Part shown: positions 1-7,961 of the stretch, piece by piece
Numbering within the stretch: the first letter of the stretch is position 1
Layout of the letters: every line of letters starts with the position of its first letter
NCBI GenBank assembly: GCA_913778145.1
Contig: CAJYVI010000184.1
Coordinates: forward strand, 1-38,980
Direction: 5' to 3'
DNA from: an uncultured Pseudocitrobacter sp.
GTDB lineage: Bacteria; Pseudomonadota; Gammaproteobacteria; Enterobacterales; Enterobacteriaceae
DNA length: 38,980 nucleotides
Position numbers and translations under genes: made by a program
The notes under the pieces: generated by a model
Databases searched by the model: none
What the model was told of the DNA's origin: nothing
Seen by the model: only the letters and a program-made list of their open reading frames with translations

Positions 1-525
1 CTGACGCATCTGTACCTGGCCTGCACCATGACAGGTCGGACAGGTTTGCGGCTGGGTACCCGCTTTAGCACCGCTGCCGTGGCAGACGTCGCACTCTTCC
101 AGCGTCGGAATGCGGATCTCTTTGGTGACACCACGGACCGCTTCTTCAAGGGTCAATTCCATGTTGTAGCGCAGGTCGGCACCGCGTGAAGCACGCTGAC
201 GGCCACGGCCACCGCCGAAGATGTCGCCAAATACGTCACCAAAGATATCGCTGAAGTCAGCGCCGCCGCCGAAGCCGCCGCCACCGCCCATACCGCCCTG
301 TTCAAAAGCAGCATGACCGTACTGATCGTAGGCCGCACGCTTCTGCGCGTCGGTCAGGATTTCATAAGCCTCTTTAATTTCTTTAAATTTGGCTTCGGCC
401 TCTTTATCACCCTGATTGCGGTCCGGGTGATATTTCATGGCCAGGCGCTTGTACGCCTTTTTGATTTCACGCTCTTCCGCAGTTTTGGAAACGCCCAAAA
501 TCTCGTAATAGTCTTGCTTTGCCAT
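1..525 (-). CDS. dnaJ: Hsp40 co-chaperone DnaJ, 3' end outside the window
   Basis: The first 175 codons of DnaJ are present; the gene runs off the left edge. DnaJ delivers unfolded clients to DnaK and stimulates its ATPase. The start reads [13 protein letters not shown]. The J domain (about residues 1-70) has the HPD tripeptide at 33-35. A Gly/Phe-rich segment with repeated GGG and DIFGD blocks follows at about 75-110. The cysteine-rich zinc domain then begins, with CDVCHGSG and CPTCHGAG visible before the cut. It lies 86 bp downstream of dnaK on the same strand, the classic dnaK-dnaJ operon. Recognition is by motif and context and is essentially certain; only the C-terminal substrate-binding domains are missing. 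Confidence 0.98.
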   Translation of the reverse strand, partial: MAKQDYYEILGVSKTAEEREIKKAYKRLAMKYHPDRNQGDKEAEAKFKEIKEAYEILTDAQKRAAYDQYGHAAFEQGGMGGGGGFGGGADFSDIFGDVFGDIFGGGRGRQRASRGADLRYNMELTLEEAVRGVTKEIRIPTLEECDVCHGSGAKAGTQPQTCPTCHGAGQVQMRQ

Positions 526-611
526 TGGTTTTTATCTGCCCCTAACATGCATGAACGGGCGGAGAGGAAACCCTCTTCGCCCGTGTCAGTAATTACCCAA
601 TCAAAGGGCGA
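526..611 (-). ncRNA. dnaK-dnaJ intercistronic region with hairpin (candidate tpke11 equivalent)
   Basis: The 86-nt spacer between dnaK and dnaJ holds a strong stem-loop at about 555-584: arms ACGGGCGGAGAGG and CCCTCTTCGCCCGT around a short A loop. No U tract follows on the dnaJ side, so it is unlikely to terminate. In E. coli a small RNA called tpke11 has been assigned to this same spacer, of about the same length. Here it may be that RNA, a processing or stability hairpin of the dnaK-dnaJ mRNA, or both. The hairpin is seen directly; the RNA identity is inferred from position. Confidence 0.4.
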
Positions 612-2534
612 TTATTTTTTATCTTTTACTTCTTCGAACTCTGCATCGACAACGTCGTCATCTTTAGCATTGTTCGCGGAAGCGTCAGCGCCTGCTGCGC
701 CAGCCTGTTGCTGTGCGTGCTGCTGCTGAGCAATTTCCATCAGTTTCTGGGAAACCTGCGCCAGCGCCTGCATTTTCGCTTCAATATCGGCTTTGTCCTC
801 GCCTTTCAGCGACGTTTCCAGCGCGGTCAGTGCAGACTCGATAGCGGTTTTGTCATCAGCCGGCAGCTGTTCGCCTGCTTCTTCAACCTGCTTACGGGTA
901 CTGTGCAGCAGATGGTCACCCTGGTTACGCGTCTGAACCAGTTCTTCGAACTTACGGTCAGATTCGGCGTTGGCCTCAGCTTCCTGAACCATTTTCTGGA
1001 TCTCTTCTTCGTTCAAACCGGAAGAAGCCTTGATGGTAATTTTCTGCTCTTTACCGCTGTTTTTGTCTTTCGCGGAAACGTGCAGGATACCGTCAGCATC
1101 GATATCGAAAGTCACTTCGATCTGCGGCATGCCGCGCGGTGCCGGGTTGATACCATCCAGGTTGAACTGACCCAGAGATTTGTTATCAGACGCACGTTTA
1201 CGTTCACCCTGCAGCACATGGATGGTTACCGCAGACTGGTTGTCTTCAGCGGTAGAGAACACCTGGCTGTGTTTGGTCGGGATAGTGGTGTTTTTGTTAA
1301 TGAGCGCAGTCATTACGCCGCCCATGGTTTCGATACCCAGAGACAGCGGGGTAACGTCCAGCAGCAGTACGTCTTTCACTTCACCCGTCAGAACACCACC
1401 CTGAACCGCAGCACCGATAGCTACTGCTTCATCCGGGTTCACGTCTTTACGCGGTTCTTTGCCGAAGAACTCAGCAACTTTCTTCTGAACCATTGGCATA
1501 CGTGTCTGACCACCCACGAGGATGACATCGTTGATATCAGATACGGACAGCCCTGCATCTTGCAGCGCAACTTTCAGCGGGTCGATAGAACGGTTAACCA
1601 GATCTTCAACCAGGCTTTCCAGTTTCGCACGCGTCACTTTAATGTTCATGTGTTTCGGACCGGTCGCGTCTGCAGTGATGTACGGCAGGTTCACGTCGGT
1701 CTGCTGAGCGGAAGAAAGCTCGATTTTCGCTTTTTCTGCCGCTTCTTTCAGGCGCTGCATAGCCAGCGGGTCGTTACGCAGGTCAATGCCCTGATCTTTC
1801 TTAAACTCGTCAACGAGGTAGTTGATCAGACGAGTATCGAAGTCTTCACCACCCAGGTGGGTATCGCCGTTGGTTGCCAGAACTTCGAAGGTTTTTTCGC
1901 CGTCAACTTCGTCGATTTCGATGATGGAAATATCGAAAGTACCACCACCCAGGTCGTATACCGCGATAGTACGGTTGCCGACTTCTTTATCCAGACCGTA
2001 AGCCAGCGCAGCAGCGGTCGGTTCGTTGATGATACGTTTGACTTCCAGACCTGCGATACGGCCAGCATCTTTGGTCGCCTGACGCTGAGCATCGTTGAAG
2101 TATGCAGGTACAGTGATAACCGCTTCCGTTACCGGTTCACCCAGGTAATCTTCAGCCGTTTTCTTCATTTTTTTCAGCACTTCAGCAGAGATCTGCGGCG
2201 GTGCAGTTTTGGTGCCTTTCACATCCAGCCATGCGTCGCCATTGTCTGCGGCAACGATTTTGTACGGCATGATAGAAACGTCACGCTGTACTTCTTCGTC
2301 CTGGAAGCGGCGGCCAATCAGGCGTTTAATCGCAAACAGGGTGTTTTGCGGGTTTGTCACTGCCTGACGTTTAGCCGGCTGACCAACCAGAGTTTCACCA
2401 TCCTGGGTATAAGCAATGATAGAAGGTGTGGTGCGATCGCCCTCGGCGTTCTCCAGCACACGTGCAGTAGTGCCATCCATAATCGCTACACAAGAGTTGG
2501 TAGTACCCAGGTCGATACCAATAATTTTACCCAT
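612..2534 (-). CDS. dnaK: Hsp70 chaperone DnaK
   Basis: A complete 640-residue Hsp70, two residues longer than the 638 of E. coli. It is the ATP-driven cytoplasmic chaperone that works with DnaJ and GrpE and restrains sigma-32. The N-terminal ATPase domain opens with [14 protein letters not shown] and contains the phosphate-binding [12 protein letters not shown] and the [12 protein letters not shown] segment. The interdomain linker [18 protein letters not shown] leads into the substrate-binding domain. The C-terminal lid ends in an Ala/Gln-rich stretch and the conserved acidic tail [11 protein letters not shown]. It is the first gene of the dnaK-dnaJ operon and follows two heat-shock-type promoters. 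A long ORF on the opposite strand is a coding shadow. Confidence 0.99.
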   Translation of the reverse strand: MGKIIGIDLGTTNSCVAIMDGTTARVLENAEGDRTTPSIIAYTQDGETLVGQPAKRQAVTNPQNTLFAIKRLIGRRFQDEEVQRDVSIMPYKIVAADNGDAWLDVKGTKTAPPQISAEVLKKMKKTAEDYLGEPVTEAVITVPAYFNDAQRQATKDAGRIAGLEVKRIINEPTAAALAYGLDKEVGNRTIAVYDLGGGTFDISIIEIDEVDGEKTFEVLATNGDTHLGGEDFDTRLINYLVDEFKKDQGIDLRNDPLAMQRLKEAAEKAKIELSSAQQTDVNLPYITADATGPKHMNIKVTRAKLESLVEDLVNRSIDPLKVALQDAGLSVSDINDVILVGGQTRMPMVQKKVAEFFGKEPRKDVNPDEAVAIGAAVQGGVLTGEVKDVLLLDVTPLSLGIETMGGVMTALINKNTTIPTKHSQVFSTAEDNQSAVTIHVLQGERKRASDNKSLGQFNLDGINPAPRGMPQIEVTFDIDADGILHVSAKDKNSGKEQKITIKASSGLNEEEIQKMVQEAEANAESDRKFEELVQTRNQGDHLLHSTRKQVEEAGEQLPADDKTAIESALTALETSLKGEDKADIEAKMQALAQVSQKLMEIAQQQHAQQQAGAAGADASANNAKDDDVVDAEFEEVKDKK

Positions 2535-2582
2535 CTAAACGTCTCCACTAAAAATTCGGTCAACATGTGGTTGTGAATCTGT

Positions 2583-2609
2583 AATAAGGGCGAAACGAGC
2601 CGTTTCAAC
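2583..2609 (-). promoter_or_regulatory. Sigma-32-type promoter, dnaK P2
   Basis: GTTGAAA (complement of 2603-2609) and CCCTTATT (complement of 2583-2590) lie 12 bp apart on the minus strand, about 50 bp before the dnaK start. The -35 element is good and the -10 is weaker than in P1. It corresponds to the proximal heat-shock promoter of E. coli dnaK. Confidence 0.6.
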
Positions 2610-2655
2610 TACCCTGAATCGTTTTTTTTCAGACTCACCACTGCGGTTGACTACA

Positions 2656-2686
2656 AGATGGGGTCGTAACCGCATCCATCAAGGGG
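2656..2686 (-). promoter_or_regulatory. Sigma-32-type promoter, dnaK P1
   Basis: On the minus strand CCCTTGATG (complement of 2677-2686) is followed after 13 bp by CCCCATCT (complement of 2656-2663). This fits the heat-shock consensus (CTTGAAA, 13-15 bp, CCCCATNT) and the position of the distal dnaK promoter of E. coli. Confidence 0.8.
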
Positions 2687-2911
2687 GGAAAGATAAAAAA
2701 TTTTTTGTATTGCTAAACCGGGGGGCAGGAAAAATGCGAGGAGCAGAAGGTTAAGTTTGCGCCATTTCATTTATAAAATGAATTAATAACATAAAACCCA
2801 TTGATTAAAGTATTGATAATAAAAATAAAACAGGCACTAAAAGCTCAACTCCCCTTTATTGAAATCATTATCCTGCGGGGCAGAAAAACCTTTTCTACGC
2901 CAGGGATAATC

Positions 2912-3316
2912 ATGACCCCATTTACCCATGCTTCCGCCAGCCTGCTTTTGAGCCTGCTGCTGGTCAACGCAGCCCACGCTAACGATCACAAATTATTGGG
3001 TGTCATCGCCCTGCCCCGTAATGAGACCAACGATCTGGCGCTCAAGTTACCCGTATGTCGAATCGTCAAGCGTATCCAAATCACCGTTGATCACGGCGAC
3101 GCACAGCTGAGCGGCGCATCCGTTTATTTTAAAGCGGCTAAAAGCGCCAGCCAGAGTCTGTCGGTGCCCTCAGAACTGAAAGAAGGCGTGACCACGGAGT
3201 GGATCAATATTAACAGTGACAATGACAACAAACGCTGCGTGTCCAAAATCACCTTTTCCGGCCATACGGTGAACTCTTCCGACATGGCAACGCTGAAAAT
3301 TATCGGCGATGACTAA
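2912..3316 (+). CDS. yaaI: Periplasmic protein YaaI (UPF0412)
   Basis: A small exported protein of unknown function. The reading frame is open from 2801, but the ATG at 2912 is preferred. It gives 134 residues, the E. coli YaaI length, is preceded by AGGGA six bases upstream, and begins directly with a signal peptide ([20 protein letters not shown], predicted cleavage after AHA). The mature part matches the family strongly: [30 protein letters not shown] and a C-terminal [18 protein letters not shown] block. Two cysteines (in LPVCR and KRCVS) could form a disulfide. It is divergent from dnaK and followed by yaaW on the same strand. Confidence 0.9.
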   Translation: MTPFTHASASLLLSLLLVNAAHANDHKLLGVIALPRNETNDLALKLPVCRIVKRIQITVDHGDAQLSGASVYFKAAKSASQSLSVPSELKEGVTTEWININSDNDNKRCVSKITFSGHTVNSSDMATLKIIGDD

Positions 3317-3354
3317 CTTCGCCTCTCATTCACATATTTAATAGCCAACGATTC

Positions 3355-4077
3355 ATGAACGTTCCCTATCTTAACGATGACGATCTGCAATTTCTTCAGC
3401 ACTGTAGCGAAGAGCAACTGGAAAGCTTTGCCCGGTTGCTGACCCATAATGAGAACGGTAAACGCCGGTTATCCAGCAGCCTGCTGCATAACGAACTGTT
3501 TATGGCGATGGACGGCCATCCGGCGCGACACCGGCAAAACTGGCAGCTGATTGCCGGTGAACTCCAGCATTTTGGCGGAGACAGCATTGCCAATAAACTG
3601 CGCGGCCACGGGAAGCTGTACCGGGCTATCCTCACCGATGTCGCTAAGCGGCTGAGTCTGAAAGCGGACAAAACCATGTCTACCTGGGAAATCGAGCAGG
3701 AACTGCTGACGCATTTTATTCGCCGCTGTTGGAAGAAAATGACCGATGCGCAGAAAGGCCGTTTCCTGGAAGCCGTGGAATGCAAAGTGAATGAGCTTGA
3801 AACCGTATTACCGCAGCTTATCCAGTCACCAAAGCTGGTAAATGGGGTCTCGCATCTTTTAGGCGATCAACTCGGCCATATTTTGCGTACCCATGCCGCC
3901 GTAAGCGTCATCGGCCACGGCATGCTGCGCGGCGCAGGGCTTGGCGGCCCGGTTGGCGCGGCAGTCAACGGTGTGAAGGCCATGAGCGGCAGCGCCTATC
4001 GGGTCACTATCCCCGCCGTATTACGTATCGCCTGCCTGCGGCGAATCATCGAAAATGCGCGGTTAAGCGCCCATTAA
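3355..4077 (+). CDS. yaaW: UPF0174/DUF3944 family protein YaaW
   Basis: A 240-residue cytoplasmic protein of unknown function, close in length to E. coli YaaW (237). The N-terminus (NVPYLNDDDLQFLQHCSEEQ) is the DUF3944 motif. The middle carries the well-conserved NWQLIAGELQHFGGDSIAN and RGHGKLYRAIL segments. The C-terminal part has a glycine-rich HGMLRGAGLGGPVGAAVNG hydrophobic stretch of unknown role, possibly membrane-associating. It lies 38 bp after yaaI on the same strand, so co-transcription is plausible. In E. coli this gene overlaps the antisense ORF htgA; here the longest antisense ORF (3396-3785) is shorter and unsupported. Confidence 0.9.
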   Translation: MNVPYLNDDDLQFLQHCSEEQLESFARLLTHNENGKRRLSSSLLHNELFMAMDGHPARHRQNWQLIAGELQHFGGDSIANKLRGHGKLYRAILTDVAKRLSLKADKTMSTWEIEQELLTHFIRRCWKKMTDAQKGRFLEAVECKVNELETVLPQLIQSPKLVNGVSHLLGDQLGHILRTHAAVSVIGHGMLRGAGLGGPVGAAVNGVKAMSGSAYRVTIPAVLRIACLRRIIENARLSAH

Positions 4078-4084
4078 TGATAAA

Positions 4085-4109
4085 AGGGGGAAATATTTCA
4101 TTTTCCCCT
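4085..4109 (+). terminator. Possible weak hairpin after yaaW
   Basis: AGGGGGAAA (4085-4093) and TTTTCCCCT (4101-4109) can pair as an imperfect stem with one bulged G. No T run follows, so this is a weak terminator or simply an mRNA 3' hairpin. Confidence 0.35.
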
Positions 4110-4221
4110 GATCAGATCATAGACAGCCACACTTGGCCTGATTATTATGCCGCGCCCCGCTGCCTGTATCGTTGCGCGGGAAAATTATTTCACCATTTAA
4201 TGATGATTTTTTTGAGGAATT

Positions 4222-4788
4222 ATGGGCAACACTAAGTTGGCTAATCCGGCTCCGCTGGGTCTGATGGGTTTTGGCATGACCACCATTCTGCTGAACCTGC
4301 ACAATATTGGGCTTTTCCCGATGGATGGCATCATCCTGGCGATGGGCATTTTTTACGGCGGTATCGCGCAAATTTTTGCCGGCCTGCTGGAATTTAAGAA
4401 AGGCAATACCTTCGGTTTAACCGCCTTTACCTCTTACGGTTCCTTCTGGCTGACGCTGGTCGCGATTCTGCTGCTGCCGAAAATGGGTCTGGCCGACGCG
4501 GCTGACGCACATTTCCTTGGCGTTTACCTGGGGCTGTGGGGCGTCTTCACTCTGTTCATGTTCTTCGGTACCCTGAAAGGCGCACGTGCGTTGCAGTTCG
4601 TCTTCCTGAGCCTGACCGTGCTGTTTGCCCTGCTGGCAATCGGCCACCTGGCGGATAACGAAAGCATCGTTCATGTTGCAGGCTGGATTGGCCTGGTATG
4701 CGGTGCCAGCGCAATCTACCTGGCGATGGGTGAAGTGCTGAACGAGCAGTTTGGCCGCACCGTACTGCCGATTGGTGAGTCTCACTAA
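4222..4788 (+). CDS. satP: Acetate/succinate:H+ symporter SatP
   Basis: A 188-residue inner-membrane protein of the AceTr (GPR1/FUN34/YaaH) family, the same length as E. coli SatP, which imports acetate and succinate with protons. The family signature NPAPLGLMGFGMTTILLN is at residues 8-25. Six hydrophobic segments can be followed, including ILAMGIFYGGIAQIFAGLLE and FTSYGSFWLTLVAILLL. The start is preceded by TTTGAGGAATT, a good ribosome site. It has its own 144-bp upstream gap and ends in a stable hairpin shared with the convergent rpn gene. Confidence 0.96.
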   Translation: MGNTKLANPAPLGLMGFGMTTILLNLHNIGLFPMDGIILAMGIFYGGIAQIFAGLLEFKKGNTFGLTAFTSYGSFWLTLVAILLLPKMGLADAADAHFLGVYLGLWGVFTLFMFFGTLKGARALQFVFLSLTVLFALLAIGHLADNESIVHVAGWIGLVCGASAIYLAMGEVLNEQFGRTVLPIGESH

Positions 4789-4796
4789 TCGTAGTG

Positions 4797-4818
4797 GCTC
4801 CTGCCTGCGGGCAGGAGC
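4797..4818. terminator. Hairpin between convergent satP and rpn genes
   Basis: A perfect 9-bp stem, GCTCCTGCC (4797-4805) and GGCAGGAGC (4810-4818), with a TGCG loop. It sits 8 bp after the satP stop and 11 bp before the stop of the opposing gene. It lacks a clear T tract on either side, so its efficiency as an intrinsic terminator is uncertain. Confidence 0.6.
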
Positions 4819-4829
4819 GATATTCGGCG

Positions 4830-5039
4830 TTAATGCGACAGCATTTCCAGTTTCTCTTCCGATAATCCCGTCAACTGTAAAACCTGCATTCGATCGATAC
4901 CGCTTGCGATCATCGCCTGAGCAATCTTAAACGTGGCTTCTTCACGGCCTTTTTCAATGCCTTGTTCAAGCCCTTGTTCAAGCCCTTGCTCAAGCCCTTG
5001 CGCCAGCCCTTCCTGCCTCAGTTCCTCAGCCAATGTCAT
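4830..5039 (-). CDS. Predicted internal in-frame product of the rpn gene (RpnS-like antitoxin candidate)
   Basis: Within the rpn frame, an ATG (complement of 5037-5039) is preceded by GGAGAGG (complement of 5045-5051) with a 5-nt spacing, an excellent ribosome site in the middle of a gene. Translation there would give a 69-residue protein: MTLAEELRQEGLAQG, the LEQG repeat, and the C-terminal helical domain ending EEKLEMLSH. Published work on E. coli Rpn systems describes small intragenic RpnS proteins that bind and inhibit the full-length nuclease. The site is seen in the sequence; translation and function are inferred. Confidence 0.5.
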   Translation of the reverse strand: MTLAEELRQEGLAQGLEQGLEQGLEQGIEKGREEATFKIAQAMIASGIDRMQVLQLTGLSEEKLEMLSH

Positions 5040-5768
5040 GATAACCTCTCCCTGCTGCGATACGCTTTTCGCCAGCTCGCGAAAAAAAGCGCTTTTATCT
5101 TCAGTGAAACCGACCTGTAAAATGTACGTCAGCGCCGTTCGAAGCTGACTATCTGAAGTGTATCCCGCCTGCAAAAGCTTGACCAGTGATGCAGTCAGGG
5201 TCATGAGATCGCGCTGGCGAATATGCTTTTGCAGAAACTCAAGAATCGCGATCCGCCGATGGGTAAGAATAGCGTCATCGGGCACGTCGGTAATATCGAC
5301 AAGCGGAAAAGGCGCCGTATAGACGCGCTTTGCCAACTCCGCATCGGAAAACGCGTCGAACCAGCACATTGAATAGGGGTAGGGCCGCGTCGTGCCGTGG
5401 TAAAACAGAATGGGCACAACCACCGGCAGCGTTTCATGCCCCGCCTCAATATGGCGCTGCATCGCCGCCAGCGAGTAACGCATTAGCCGCTGAGTCATCT
5501 GTTTATCGGGTTTACTTTGATGCTCAATCAGCGCGTAGAGATATCCTTTTTGCTGGTTCATTTGCACAGACCACAGCACGTCGGAATAGCGAGCGCGTAA
5601 AGCCTCTTCGATGAAGCTACCAGACTCCAGCTGGAGCGTATTTAAATCACATCTCTCGCGTAAATCTTGCGGAAGATGAATATCCAGGAAATCGCGCGCG
5701 GCATCGGGCTGCGTCATTACCTGACGAAAAAAGGCATCGTGCGGCCCTGCTGAGACTTTCCCTGTCAT
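4830..5768 (-). CDS. Rpn-family recombination-promoting nuclease / transposase-like protein (YhgA type)
   Basis: A 312-residue member of the Rpn (YhgA-like, PF04754) family, PD-(D/E)XK DNA endonucleases first annotated as transposases. The N-terminal nuclease core shows DAFFRQVM near residue 11, an Asp at 63 (ARYSDVLW) and EHQSKP with Glu82 and Gln84, the expected catalytic pattern. The C-terminal part has a coiled LEQG-type repeat (about residues 256-276) and ends in a small helical domain. The start has a strong AGGAGGAA ribosome site. E. coli Rpn proteins are known to be toxic, to act against phage, and to be restrained by a C-terminal fragment translated from within the gene. A matching internal start exists here. 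It lies 56 bp after the MFS gene on the same strand. Confidence 0.9.
   Translation of the reverse strand: MTGKVSAGPHDAFFRQVMTQPDAARDFLDIHLPQDLRERCDLNTLQLESGSFIEEALRARYSDVLWSVQMNQQKGYLYALIEHQSKPDKQMTQRLMRYSLAAMQRHIEAGHETLPVVVPILFYHGTTRPYPYSMCWFDAFSDAELAKRVYTAPFPLVDITDVPDDAILTHRRIAILEFLQKHIRQRDLMTLTASLVKLLQAGYTSDSQLRTALTYILQVGFTEDKSAFFRELAKSVSQQGEVIMTLAEELRQEGLAQGLEQGLEQGLEQGIEKGREEATFKIAQAMIASGIDRMQVLQLTGLSEEKLEMLSH
4955..5014 (-). repeat. 12-bp in-frame tandem repeat in rpn (LEQG units)
   Basis: Five adjacent 12-bp units, consensus CAAGCCCTTGTT on the + strand (4955, 4967, 4979, 4991 and 5003). The outer units are degenerate. They encode a Leu-Glu-Gln-Gly-type repeat in the hinge between the nuclease and the C-terminal domain, and are in frame in both the long and the predicted short product. 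Copy number may vary by slippage. Confidence 0.8.
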
Positions 5769-5824
5769 ATCTTCCTCCTGATTGGTTGACTCGCGGCGCA
5801 GTATCTCCCCGCCGCGCGTGCCTG

Positions 5825-7138
5825 TCAGGAATGCGAGTCGATTCTGGAAGGCTGCTCGTAATTACTCGCCTCCTGCGCATCCTGGCGCAACGCCATCCCC
5901 AGCACCAATCCCAGTAGCGACAACGCCAGTACATACCACGCAGGGGCCAGCGGCGAGAGGCTCATCAGTAACGTCACCACCACAGGCGTCAGGCCGCCAA
6001 AGATGGCGTACGAGACGTTATAAGAAAAGGAGATCCCGCTAAAACGCACTGCCGGCGGAAACGCGCGCACCATGACATAAGGCACCGCGCCAACCACACC
6101 GACGCACAGGCCGACCAGCCCATAAAGCATAAACAGGTGCTGCGCGCTGAGTCCGGCAAAATGGTAGAAAATCCAGCTGGAGATGCCCAGCAGCAGGCTG
6201 CCGAAGATAAAGGTACGGCTGGCTCCCCATTTATCCGCCGCCAGCCCGGCAAGCAGACAACCTAAACAGAGCATCACGGTCGCCAGGCTGTTGGCCTGAA
6301 GCGTCAGGGCAGGCGCAAAACCGTAATGCTTTTGCAGCCAGACCGGCGACATCAGGATTACCACCACGATCCCGGCGGAGAGTAGCCATGTCAGTAGCAT
6401 TGACACCACCACGGCTCTGCGATGGTGGATCACCACCGCCTTTACCGGCAGTTCCTGCGCCAGCGCTTTACGCTGCTGCATTTCGAGAAATATAGGCGTC
6501 TCCTGCAACCAACGCCGCAGGTACATCGCCACCAGCCCAAATGCGCCGCCCAGCAGGAACGGAATTCGCCAGCCGCCATCGTGAATACTTTGCGTCGACA
6601 GATGGGTGTTAATTAACGTCGCCACCACGGAGCCGAGTAAAATGCCGACCGTCAGCCCTGCCGTCAGCGTTCCGCAGGCGATTCCCATACGTCGCGCAGG
6701 TACGTGCTCAGCGACAAACACCCACGCGCCCGGCACTTCTCCGCCAATTGCCGCGCCCTGAAGAATGCGCATCAACAATAGAAGCAACGGCGCGGCAAGC
6801 CCGACGCTGGCGTAGGTGGGCAGCAGCCCCATCGCTAGCGTCGGCAGGGCCATCAGCAGAATACTTAGGGTAAACATCTTCTTACGCCCGACGATATCGC
6901 CGAAATGCGCCATCACAATGCCGCCTAACGGACGCGCCAGATACCCCGCCGCAAAGATGCCGAACGTTTGCACCTGACGTAGCCATTCGGGGATATCCGC
7001 CGGGAAGAAAAGTTCGCCGATGACGGCGGCGAAGAAGACAAAGATGATGAAATCGTAAAACTCCAGCGCCCCGCCAAGCGCGGCGAGCGTCAGGGTTTTA
7101 TAATCCTGTCGATTGAGAGGTCGTGCATTATGTGACAT
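5825..7138 (-). CDS. MFS transporter, metabolite:H+ symporter (ProP/KgtP/ShiA) type
   Basis: A 437-residue inner-membrane protein with about twelve hydrophobic segments. It belongs to the metabolite:H+ symporter branch of the major facilitator superfamily: the N-terminus has GGALEFYDFIIFVFFAAVIG and RPLGGIVMAHFGDIVGRKK (the loop 2-3 motif). RILQGAAIGGEVPGAWVFVAEH and GWRIPFLLGG follow. Family members import small organic acids or osmolytes with protons; the substrate cannot be read from the sequence. It is not between satP and mog in E. coli K-12. It is downstream of mog on the same strand, separated by a gap that contains a near-perfect 41-bp dyad, and upstream of the rpn gene. Confidence 0.9.
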   Translation of the reverse strand: MSHNARPLNRQDYKTLTLAALGGALEFYDFIIFVFFAAVIGELFFPADIPEWLRQVQTFGIFAAGYLARPLGGIVMAHFGDIVGRKKMFTLSILLMALPTLAMGLLPTYASVGLAAPLLLLLMRILQGAAIGGEVPGAWVFVAEHVPARRMGIACGTLTAGLTVGILLGSVVATLINTHLSTQSIHDGGWRIPFLLGGAFGLVAMYLRRWLQETPIFLEMQQRKALAQELPVKAVVIHHRRAVVVSMLLTWLLSAGIVVVILMSPVWLQKHYGFAPALTLQANSLATVMLCLGCLLAGLAADKWGASRTFIFGSLLLGISSWIFYHFAGLSAQHLFMLYGLVGLCVGVVGAVPYVMVRAFPPAVRFSGISFSYNVSYAIFGGLTPVVVTLLMSLSPLAPAWYVLALSLLGLVLGMALRQDAQEASNYEQPSRIDSHS

Positions 7139-7150
7139 GAAACCTTCGCC

Positions 7151-7191
7151 CCTTACGGCATATGTAAACTAAAAGTTAATATACCGTAAGG
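7151..7191. promoter_or_regulatory. Inverted repeat before the MFS gene
   Basis: CCTTACGGCATAT (7151-7163) and ATATACCGTAAGG (7179-7191) pair with one mismatch. The inner bases (AAACT AAA AGTT) extend the symmetry nearly to the centre. It is 12 bp before the MFS start and 49 bp after the mog stop. It could be an operator, a mog terminator lacking a T tract, or a leader hairpin. Confidence 0.55.
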
Positions 7192-7240
7192 AAATTGCCA
7201 CTCCAGCGGGGCGGAAGGTTATCTCAGGAATGCGTTACTT

Positions 7241-7828
7241 TCAGGCGTTCGTTTCGCGACGCGCGCTTTTCGGGCGAAAAGCTGCTACCAACTGACTGTC
7301 GGTTTCAATGTATGGCCCTTCCAGCAGTTGAATACAATAAGGCACGCTGGCAAAGATACCGTTCACTAACACCTTCCCTTCCGCGTCTTTGACGCCTTCC
7401 AGCGTTTCCTCAATGGCTTTCGGCTGGCCCGGCAGGTTAAGGATCAACGCCTGTTTGCGGATCACGCCGACCTGACGGGAGAGGATAGCGGTTGGCACAA
7501 AGTGCAGGCTCACCTGGCGCATCTGTTCACCAAAGCCCGGCATCACCCGGTCGGCAATCGCCAGCGTGGCATCCGGCGTGACATCGCGACGCGCCGGGCC
7601 GGTTCCCCCGGTGGTCAGCACCAGGTGACAGCTCATCTCATCTACCAGCTCGCACAGAGTTTGCTCGATTATCGGTTGTTCGTCAGGGATCAGGCGCGTT
7701 TGCAGTTCAAAAGGGGTGGTCAGGGCTTTGCTCAGCCACGCTTCAAGCGCCGGGATACCTTTATCCTGATAAACGCCGCTGGATGCGCGGTCAGAGATTG
7801 ATACCAGGCCGATACGTAAAGTGTTCAT
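7241..7828 (-). CDS. mog: Molybdopterin adenylyltransferase Mog
   Basis: A 195-residue cytoplasmic enzyme that adenylylates molybdopterin so that molybdate can be inserted by MoeA during molybdenum cofactor synthesis. The start chosen is the third of three nearby ATGs (complement of 7826-7828, MNTLRIGLVSISDR), which gives the E. coli length. The MoaB/Mog signature LVLTTGGTGPARRDVTPDAT is at about residues 69-88, with the nucleotide-binding TGGTG and Asp82. A second conserved loop, LILNLPGQPKAIEE, follows. It is downstream of talB on the same strand, beyond a strong talB terminator, so it probably has its own promoter. Confidence 0.96.
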   Translation of the reverse strand: MNTLRIGLVSISDRASSGVYQDKGIPALEAWLSKALTTPFELQTRLIPDEQPIIEQTLCELVDEMSCHLVLTTGGTGPARRDVTPDATLAIADRVMPGFGEQMRQVSLHFVPTAILSRQVGVIRKQALILNLPGQPKAIEETLEGVKDAEGKVLVNGIFASVPYCIQLLEGPYIETDSQLVAAFRPKSARRETNA

Positions 7829-7901
7829 AATCATTCCGTTCAAACGTGTACTGTTAGGCGAAATGATACACGGGAATAGTGGGCGATCGCATGACGTAGA
7901 T

Positions 7902-7940
7902 AAAAAAATAACCCGCCTTCATCGCGAAGCGCGGGTTATT
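7902..7940 (-). terminator. Rho-independent terminator of talB
   Basis: AATAACCCGC (7907-7916) pairs perfectly with GCGGGTTATT (7931-7940). On the minus strand the stem is followed by a T run (complement of 7902-7908). It starts 21 bp beyond the talB stop. Confidence 0.85.
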
Positions 7941-7961
7941 TATGCGGAACCTGAGGATGAA

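Noticed and set aside
708..2576. A 622-codon ORF antisense to dnaK
   Set aside because: Long antisense frames are a known by-product of hsp70 codon use. It has no recognisable domains, no credible ribosome site and lies wholly opposite a certain gene.
2801..2911. N-terminal extension of yaaI
   Set aside because: It adds 37 residues before the signal peptide, lacks the better ribosome site and exceeds the family length.
3396..3785. Antisense ORF to yaaW in the position of E. coli htgA
   Set aside because: It is considerably shorter than the ~196-residue htgA frame and has no recognised similarity; there is no evidence beyond position.
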